A stretch of DNA of 64,000 nucleotides from assembly GCA_964554535.1 (NCBI GenBank), contig CAZKPB010000007.1, positions 27,357 through 91,356 of the forward strand, read 5' to 3'. Each line of letters begins with the position of its first letter. Position 1 is the first letter of the stretch. This document shows, piece after piece, positions 58,810 to 64,000 of this stretch. The translations under genes and the position numbers were made by a program. Under the pieces are notes generated by a model. It did no database searches. It had not been told where the DNA came from and saw only the letters and a list, made by a program, of their open reading frames with translations. The stretch comes from DMER64 sp964554535. Lineage in GTDB: Bacteria; Bacteroidota; Bacteroidia; Bacteroidales; UBA932.

Positions 58810-60105
58810 ATGAAAAGAGTATTGTTCATTGTATTGATAATCAGTTTTTTAACGTCTTGTTCCTCGGCTTCGGTACAAACTGCCGATACAGCTACCGAAG
58901 CCTCTGAAACCCCTGCCGACAGCGTCGCGGTTTCCGCATATTCCCCCTTTGAAATACCCCCTGTCGCCTATACGGAAGAGCAGGATATTGTCCGGAAAAA
59001 CGACTTGTTTTCCACTGTACTGCAACGTCGGGGCATAGATTATTCCACGGTACACGCCCTGGTGCAAGTGGCGGACGGCGTATTTGACATGAAGAAATTC
59101 AGGCAGGGAAATACCTACACCCTGCTGTACCTGCCCGACTCTACGCTCCCTTCTTATATGATATATGATGAAGACCCGCGCACCCGTGTCTGTTTTTCCC
59201 TGCAGGATACTTTTTGGGTGGCGCGCGATCAGCGGGCCATTGAGGAAAAACTGAGCTGTGTGGAAGTGACGGTTGAAAATTCCTTGTGGCAGGACTTGGA
59301 AGAATCCGGCGCCAATCCGCTGGTAGCCAATGTGCTGTCAGAGGTTTACGCCTGGAGTATAGATTTCTTTGGTTTGCAGAAGGGAGATGCGGTCAAGGCA
59401 TACTATACCTCGCGGGCCATAGGCGACTGGGAACTGGAACCCGGTCCTATTGTGGCGGCCGCCTTTACCCATGCCGGCACGACGTACACGGCGTTTCGCT
59501 ATTGCCAGGACAGCAGCTACGGCTATTGGGATGAAAACGGGGAAAATTTGCAGAAAACCTTTCTCAAGGCCCCGCTTAAGTATTCGCGGGTGAGTTCGGG
59601 CTTTTCTTATGCCCGGCGTCACCCCATCACCCGTGTGGTACGCGCTCATACGGGTGTGGATTATGCGGCCCCCAAAGGCACCCCTGTAATGAGTATAGGC
59701 GAAGGCACCGTGATTGAGCGCAGGTATGCCGGAAGTGGAGGCAATACGGTGCGGATAAAGCACAATTCGGTATATACCACGGCGTATTTACATTTGTCGG
59801 GCTACGCCAAAGGCCTGGCCGTAGGCAGCCGGGTCTCACAGGGACAGGTGATTGGTTATGTAGGCAGTACGGGAAGTTCTACCGGTCCGCATCTGGACTT
59901 CAGGGTATGGCAGAACGGCAAACCCATCAATCCGTTGAAAATGGAGTCTCCTCCGGCTGAACCCATAAACGAGGGCAATAAAGCGGATTTTGCGCAAAGC
60001 ACGGCGTATTACCGCCGCGTCCTCACGCCGGGATACTATGACCGTCTGATACAGGAATTGATAGAATTGGCCGGAGGGTCTATGGGAGCTATTGTTGCTC
60101 CATAG
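58810..60105 (+). CDS. M23-family peptidoglycan endopeptidase (lipoprotein)
   Basis: The 431-residue protein has a lipoprotein signal (lipobox LTSC, Cys near residue 17), an N-terminal inhibitory-type region of the ShyA/MepM kind (about 55-250) and an M23/LytM domain (about 265-390). Zinc motif HTGVDYAAPKGTP near 278 is intact. The terminal HxH motif reads GPHLDFRVW, i.e. HxD; Asp at this place is seen in other Bacteroidota M23 proteins and may still bind zinc. It is expected to cut crosslinks in the wall. It is transcribed divergently from mraZ through shared operator DNA, and overlaps lptB by 17 nt. Confidence 0.88.
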   Translation: MKRVLFIVLIISFLTSCSSASVQTADTATEASETPADSVAVSAYSPFEIPPVAYTEEQDIVRKNDLFSTVLQRRGIDYSTVHALVQVADGVFDMKKFRQGNTYTLLYLPDSTLPSYMIYDEDPRTRVCFSLQDTFWVARDQRAIEEKLSCVEVTVENSLWQDLEESGANPLVANVLSEVYAWSIDFFGLQKGDAVKAYYTSRAIGDWELEPGPIVAAAFTHAGTTYTAFRYCQDSSYGYWDENGENLQKTFLKAPLKYSRVSSGFSYARRHPITRVVRAHTGVDYAAPKGTPVMSIGEGTVIERRYAGSGGNTVRIKHNSVYTTAYLHLSGYAKGLAVGSRVSQGQVIGYVGSTGSSTGPHLDFRVWQNGKPINPLKMESPPAEPINEGNKADFAQSTAYYRRVLTPGYYDRLIQELIELAGGSMGAIVAP

Positions 60106-60952
60106 ACATGGCGTCCTGCGAATAGGTGCTTTTTTCCAGAGTTTCTTCCGGGGTTTCTGCAGACATTTCGGTCCGGGATTCCGCTACAGGTTCATCCGGC
60201 ACTTCCTCGCCGTTTTCCCCAATAAGGTGCTTGCGCAGTTCAAAGTTTTGCCCCAGATACTTGCGGCGCACTTCGGGATTGGAGGCCAGCTCCTCGGCCG
60301 ATCCGCTTTCCAGAATGGAACCTTCATACAACAGGTAGGCGCGGTCGGTGATGGCCAGGGTTTCGTGTACGTTGTGGTCGGTAATGATCACGCCAATATT
60401 CTTGGTTTTCAGGCGGGCCACTATATGTTGAATGTCTTCTACGGCAATGGGGTCCACTCCGGCAAACGGCTCGTCCAGCAGGATGAATTTGGGGTCCAGG
60501 GCCAGGGCGCGGGCAATCTCGCAACGTCGGCGTTCCCCGCCGGAGAGTTGGATGCCGTAACTTTTACGTACTTTCTGCAGCCCGAACTCGACTATGAGCC
60601 GCTCCATACGTTCTTTGCGCTGGGCTTTGGTATAGGGGGCCAGTTCCATAACCGACATTATATTGTCTTCCACGCTCAGTTTGCGAAATACCGAGGCTTC
60701 TTGCGCCAGATAGCCCACTCCCTTCTGCGCCCTGCGGTACATGGGGTAGCCGGTGATTTCTTCCTGGTCCAGAAAAATGCGTCCGGCATTGGGCTTGATC
60801 AAACCGGTAATCATATAAAAACTGGTGGTTTTTCCGGCTCCGTTGGGTCCTAAAAGTCCCACAATCTCTCCCTGGTCCACATAAATGGATACGCCTTTGA
60901 CCACGGTGCGCAGTCCGTATTTCTTTACTAAGTTTTGACAGTGCAGACGCAT
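60089..60952 (-). CDS. lptB: LPS export ABC ATPase LptB
   Basis: The 287-residue ATPase powers lipopolysaccharide transport with LptFG. It has GPNGAGKTTSFYMITG near 35-50 (Walker A), YLAQEASVFRKLSVEDNI (LptB-type Q loop), LSGGERRRCEIARALA near 137 and FILLDEPFAGVDPIAVEDI near 157. The last 45 residues are an acidic, Ser/Thr-rich extension absent from E. coli LptB. Motif details favour LptB over the related LivF group. It lies 3 nt after dnaX. Confidence 0.93.
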   Translation of the reverse strand: MRLHCQNLVKKYGLRTVVKGVSIYVDQGEIVGLLGPNGAGKTTSFYMITGLIKPNAGRIFLDQEEITGYPMYRRAQKGVGYLAQEASVFRKLSVEDNIMSVMELAPYTKAQRKERMERLIVEFGLQKVRKSYGIQLSGGERRRCEIARALALDPKFILLDEPFAGVDPIAVEDIQHIVARLKTKNIGVIITDHNVHETLAITDRAYLLYEGSILESGSAEELASNPEVRRKYLGQNFELRKHLIGENGEEVPDEPVAESRTEMSAETPEETLEKSTYSQDAMSMEQQ

Positions 60953-60955
60953 AAG

Positions 60956-62659
60956 TTACACAATATCTAAGTTTAAATCATTTTGAAGGGCGGCCACCTC
61001 GGGATGTTGCTGCATGATGAATTTGGCTTTTTCTTCCGGCATGTACAAGGCCGGTTTGTCCGGATTGGCCTCTTTGGGTTTGACCACCAGGGTATACTCG
61101 GCCCGACGGTTGTGCAGTGTCTGTTTGAGGTAGCGGTTGATAACCTTTCCCCATTTTTCAGCCACCCAGGGGGCCTGCAGGTCATTGGCGGCGCTGAATT
61201 GTAAAATATGTCCGTCCACGAGGACGGGTATGTTGTTGTCAAAAAGGGCCGTAAGGGCCGCTTTGCCCTCAAACAGCCGCATCAGGCCCGGAAGGGCTGC
61301 GGCAATGCTTTCCTCAGTAATTTCAGCCTCTTCCGACGGATTTTGTACCGCAATGTCTTCCTCGTCTTTTTTTGGGGCGGTGACATCCTGCAGTAACGAT
61401 TTGATGGAAAGTCCCTTTGGGGCAGTATCGGCCGAATCGGGTTGCGGATCGGGTATGGCGGCGGGTTGTGGCGCGGGGGGGGTGGCAGCGGCCGGGGCGG
61501 CCGTTGCCGGAGGGGTTACCGGAACGGGAGTGGCGGCAAGGCCCACGGCGACCGGCTGTGGGGCAGCCGTTATCTGACTCAGGCGCACCAGGGCCAGTTC
61601 CACCAGCAGGCGGGGATTGGTGCTGCTTTTGTACCCCGCCTCGGCCTGTGTGCAAATACTCAGGGCCTTGAATAGGAAGGGCAGGGAGCAGGCGGCCGCC
61701 TGGTCGCGGAAGCGGGCGGCGGTTTCTTCTCCGTATTCCAGCAGGGGAAGGCTGTGAGGCTGTTTGCAGACCAGCAGGTCACGGAAATGCGAACTGAGAG
61801 CCCCTATGAAATGCAGCGCGTTGAATCCCTTGGAAAGTATCTGGTCAAAAACCACCAGCATTTGGTCAAAAGCTCCGTCCAGCGCCATCTGGACAAGCCG
61901 GAAATAGTATTCGCGGTCTAGGACGTTGAGGTTTGTAATTACTTGTTGGTAGGTGATGTCCTTGCCGCAGACGGCAATGCACTGGTCCAGCAGGGTAAGG
62001 GCATCGCGCAGGGCGCCGTCGGCTTTCTGGGCAATGACCTGCAGGGCCTCGGCAGTGACGGTGACGCCTTCCGTTTGGGCTATCTGCCCCAGATGTTGCA
62101 CCATAGCTTTGATGCTGATGCGGTTAAAGTCAAAGGATTGACAGCGTGACAGAATGGTGGGCAGGACTTTGTGCTTTTCTGTGGTGGCCAGAATGAACAG
62201 GGCGTACGCGGGCGGCTCTTCCAGCGTTTTGAGAAAGGCATTGAAGGCGGCCTGAGACAACATGTGGACTTCATCAATGATGTAAACGCTGTATTTGCCT
62301 ATCTGGGGAGGGATGCGTACTTTGTCAATCAACTCGCGGATATCATCTACCGAGTTGTTGGACGCGGCGTCCAGCTCGTGAATGCAGTAGGAGCGGCCTT
62401 CGGCAAAGGAACGGCACGATTCGCATTCGCCGCAGGCCTCCATCTGGGGGGTGGGATTGAGGCAGTTGATGGTCTTGGCAAAAATACGGGCACAAGTGGT
62501 TTTACCTACACCGCGGGGACCGCAGAACAAGTATGCGTGTGCCAATTGCTGGCGCAGAATGGCATTTTTGAGGGTGGCCACAATGTTTCCCTGGTCCACC
62601 ACGGCACTGAATTGCTGGGGACGGTACTTCCTGGCAGATACTACAAATTGTTGATCCAT
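60956..62659 (-). CDS. dnaX: DNA polymerase III subunits tau/gamma
   Basis: The 567-residue clamp-loader ATPase has Walker A (FCGPRGVGKTTCA near 46), the zinc motif CGECESC near 77 and Walker B YIIDEVHMLS near 124. The clamp-loader helical domain ends near 365, followed by a Pro/Ala-rich linker (about 370-425) and a tau-type C-terminal region. A perfect slippery run (A AAA AAA) after the linker could give a shorter gamma-like product. The -7 element is 6 nt from the ATG, predicting a leaderless mRNA. HolA, its partner, is also in the window. Confidence 0.95.
   Translation of the reverse strand: MDQQFVVSARKYRPQQFSAVVDQGNIVATLKNAILRQQLAHAYLFCGPRGVGKTTCARIFAKTINCLNPTPQMEACGECESCRSFAEGRSYCIHELDAASNNSVDDIRELIDKVRIPPQIGKYSVYIIDEVHMLSQAAFNAFLKTLEEPPAYALFILATTEKHKVLPTILSRCQSFDFNRISIKAMVQHLGQIAQTEGVTVTAEALQVIAQKADGALRDALTLLDQCIAVCGKDITYQQVITNLNVLDREYYFRLVQMALDGAFDQMLVVFDQILSKGFNALHFIGALSSHFRDLLVCKQPHSLPLLEYGEETAARFRDQAAACSLPFLFKALSICTQAEAGYKSSTNPRLLVELALVRLSQITAAPQPVAVGLAATPVPVTPPATAAPAAATPPAPQPAAIPDPQPDSADTAPKGLSIKSLLQDVTAPKKDEEDIAVQNPSEEAEITEESIAAALPGLMRLFEGKAALTALFDNNIPVLVDGHILQFSAANDLQAPWVAEKWGKVINRYLKQTLHNRRAEYTLVVKPKEANPDKPALYMPEEKAKFIMQQHPEVAALQNDLNLDIV
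61367..61373 (-). other. Slippery heptamer A AAA AAA in dnaX
   Basis: On the coding (minus) strand the zero frame reads CCA AAA AAA GAC, a perfect X XXY YYZ heptamer at codons 429-431. A -1 shift (or one added A) reads 14 new codons and stops at TGA 61325-61323, giving 445 residues, close to the 431 of E. coli gamma. No strong downstream stem-loop was found by eye. Confidence 0.6.
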
Positions 62660-62665
62660 ATCCTA

Positions 62666-62673
62666 CAAAGGTA
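62666..62673 (-). promoter_or_regulatory. -7 promoter element of dnaX, 6 nt from the ATG
   Basis: On the minus strand this reads TACCTTTG (exact TAnnTTTG), 6 nt before the dnaX ATG. It is divergent from the M16 peptidase promoter, with 12 bp between the boxes. Confidence 0.6.
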
Positions 62674-62685
62674 AGAATAATTCCC

Positions 62686-62693
62686 TATTTTTG
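62686..62693 (+). promoter_or_regulatory. -7 promoter element of the M16 peptidase gene, 6 nt from the ATG
   Basis: TATTTTTG is an exact TAnnTTTG match, 6 nt before the ATG at 62700. A TTG in the box is an in-frame alternative start but is less likely. Confidence 0.6.
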
Positions 62694-62699
62694 CGCCCT

Positions 62700-63941
62700 A
62701 TGCAAACAGTACAGCTCTTTACGCTTTCTTCCGGAATGAAGTGTGCGTTTTTACCCACGGTTTCTCCCGTGAGTTATTGTTCATTAAGCACGTTGGCAGG
62801 CACCAGCTTTGAGCCGGAAGGCCTGGGCGGTCTGGCCCATTTTTGCGAGCACATGCTTTTCAAGGGAACGGAAAAACGCAGTTCGTACCATATCAACAAC
62901 CGTCTGGAGCGGCTGGGGGGCGAAATTAATGCTTATACCACAAAAGAAGAGCTGGTGCTTTATGCCACCGTACTCAAGGAAGATACACCAAAGGCCATGG
63001 AACTGATGGCGGATCTGGCGTTTCATTCTACCGTGCCTCTAAAGGAACTGATTAAAGAACGCCAGGTGGTGCTGGATGAAATCCGTTCGTACAAAGATTC
63101 TCCCATGGACCTTATATACGACAATTTTGAGGAAAGGCTTTTTGCCGGAACCTCAATGGCCACGCCTATTCTGGGTACTTCCAGAACTTTGCGCAAAATT
63201 AATTCGGAGGGGATGCTGGACTACCTTCACCGGAGGTTCCGTCCGGAAAATATGGCCTTTGCCTTGGTGGGTCACCTGACGTTGCGCCGTGCCAAAGAGT
63301 TGGCCGAGAAGTTTTTTGGGCAGTCCGCCCTGCCTTCTGCCGTACTGGCTCCTTGTTCCGAGGCTCCCTTGCAGGCTGCCCCCTGTGCCCCGGCTTTTAA
63401 TGTGACGGAAAAACGCAATACCTACCAGCTGCATTGCCTGCTGGGTACGCGGGCGTACGACTTGCATCACAAGGGACGTGTACCTCTGGTGTTGTTGATG
63501 AACATTCTGGGCGGGCCGGCTTCCAATGCGCGGCTGAATATGCTGCTGCGAGAAAAATGCGGGTTGGTGTACACGGTCGAGGCCACGTACGCCCCTTATG
63601 CGCAGACCGGTTTTGCCGGAATTTATTTTGGAACGGATAAACCCAAGCTGGATCAGTGTCTTGAACTGGTGGACAAGGCTTTGGCCGAGTATTCACAAAA
63701 AGCGCTGACCGGTTTGCAGTTGGACAGGGCCAAAAAGCAACTGATTGGCCAGTTGGCGGTCAGTGCCGACAATCCCGAGGCCCAGTGTCTTAGTATGGGC
63801 AAGAGCCTGCTGTCTTTTGGGCAGGTGCCCGCGCACGTCCAGACGGTAGCCATGGTCAATGCGGTGACGGCGCAGGAAGTATTGCAGGCTGCCAATGAAA
63901 ACTGGGAGCCGTCGCGCCGGTCGACGTTGATTTTTATATAG
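62700..63941 (+). CDS. M16-family zinc peptidase
   Basis: The 413-residue protein has the inverted zinc motif HFCEH (in LAHFCEHMLFKGT near residue 48) with the distal Glu region (KEELVLYATVLKEDTPKAMELMAD near 82-105), so the active half is intact. A second, non-catalytic M16 domain follows (about 200-400). The size matches single-chain processing-peptidase-like proteins (PqqL/YmxG group), which usually act in pairs or dimers. No signal peptide is seen, so a cytoplasmic location is likely. The substrate is unknown. It is divergent from dnaX. Confidence 0.9.
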   Translation: MQTVQLFTLSSGMKCAFLPTVSPVSYCSLSTLAGTSFEPEGLGGLAHFCEHMLFKGTEKRSSYHINNRLERLGGEINAYTTKEELVLYATVLKEDTPKAMELMADLAFHSTVPLKELIKERQVVLDEIRSYKDSPMDLIYDNFEERLFAGTSMATPILGTSRTLRKINSEGMLDYLHRRFRPENMAFALVGHLTLRRAKELAEKFFGQSALPSAVLAPCSEAPLQAAPCAPAFNVTEKRNTYQLHCLLGTRAYDLHHKGRVPLVLLMNILGGPASNARLNMLLREKCGLVYTVEATYAPYAQTGFAGIYFGTDKPKLDQCLELVDKALAEYSQKALTGLQLDRAKKQLIGQLAVSADNPEAQCLSMGKSLLSFGQVPAHVQTVAMVNAVTAQEVLQAANENWEPSRRSTLIFI

Positions 63942-64000
63942 TCTGATTACTACTGATGCGTTAAAATTTTAAAATAAAGTAAGTTCATTGACATCTTGAT
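63942..64000. other. Gene-free window end
   Basis: The last 59 bases are A+T-rich and contain a short AAAATTTTAAAATAAA stretch. No ORF, tRNA, terminator or exact -7 element was recognised before the window ends. Confidence 0.5.

Noticed and set aside
58810..60105. M23 protein as inactive because of HLD instead of HLH
   Set aside because: Asp at that place is seen in other Bacteroidota M23 proteins and can bind zinc, so loss of activity is not a safe conclusion.
1..64000. Prophage, insertion sequence or integrated element
   Set aside because: No transposase, integrase, phage structural gene, terminal repeat or abrupt composition change was found; all genes fit a Bacteroidales core chromosome.
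63942..64000. Start of an rRNA operon at the window edge
   Set aside because: The last bases contain a TTGACAT-like string but no rRNA sequence is visible, so this cannot be supported.

Overview
The window reads as chromosomal DNA of a bacterium of the order Bacteroidales (phylum Bacteroidota). Evidence: the TAnnTTTG -7 promoter element occurs in front of at least 15 genes; the dcw cluster is in Bacteroidota order, with an FtsL-like protein and no murF; the exbB / 4-TM protein / exbD / exbD cluster, the 73-residue acidic DUF2795-type protein and a split 5'-nucleotidase are all typical of the group. Most genes lack a Shine-Dalgarno sequence. MurE carries the DNPR motif, so the wall is predicted to contain meso-diaminopimelate. 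No rRNA, phage, insertion sequence, plasmid gene or CRISPR array was seen. This is core chromosome, densely packed, with no gene-free stretch over 260 bp.

Layout. 1-10 kb: the end of an unknown gene, two TPM-domain proteins, phoH and a capA-like gene (opposite strand), a SPOR lipoprotein, gcvT, an M28/TonB_C fusion, a YitT-type membrane protein and leuS. 10-16.8 kb: two AraC-type regulators, trkA, the DUF2795-type gene, a PduO-type adenosyltransferase, an ABC ATPase, folE and cca. 16.8-25.5 kb: holA, then a leftward run of alr, tdk, split 5'-nucleotidase and ABC exporter, followed by a frameshifted helix-hairpin-helix gene, rsmI and an unknown protein. 25.5-35.3 kb (all leftward): a tonB-like gene, udk, asnS, ahcY, a membrane LytTR regulator with a LiaF-like partner, alkaline phosphatase, the exbB/exbD cluster and tRNA-Ser(GGA). 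35.3-58.7 kb: one leftward series of 24 genes starting at mraZ, running through the dcw cluster (rsmH, ftsL-like, ftsI, murE, mraY, murD, ftsW, murG, murC, ftsQ, ftsA, ftsZ) into gltX, an LplT-like transporter, rfbC, rpiB, truB, queA, dprA, tatD and ansA. 58.8-64 kb: an M23 peptidase divergent from mraZ, lptB, dnaX, and an M16 peptidase divergent from dnaX.

How the genes fit together. The largest theme is envelope growth and division: precursor synthesis (murC, D, E, G, mraY, alr), the divisome (ftsA, Z, Q, W, I, L-like), a wall hydrolase (M23), LPS transport (lptB), and energy coupling across the envelope (exbB/exbD plus a TonB-type protein). The most informative regulatory locus is the mraZ/M23 divergent promoter at 58744-58804. 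Four MraZ-type boxes at exact 10-bp spacing fill the space between two back-to-back -7 elements, which suggests that MraZ controls the hydrolase as well as the division operon.

Other signals worth following: -7 boxes only 4-6 nt from the ATG in six genes (probable leaderless mRNAs); overlapping 3' ends at all six convergent gene pairs; a perfect slippery heptamer in dnaX that would yield a 445-residue gamma-like product; a frameshift at another A7 run in the helix-hairpin-helix gene; a perfect inverted repeat straddling the LiaF/LytTR promoter; and an M28 domain that keeps its zinc ligands but has lost the catalytic glutamate.
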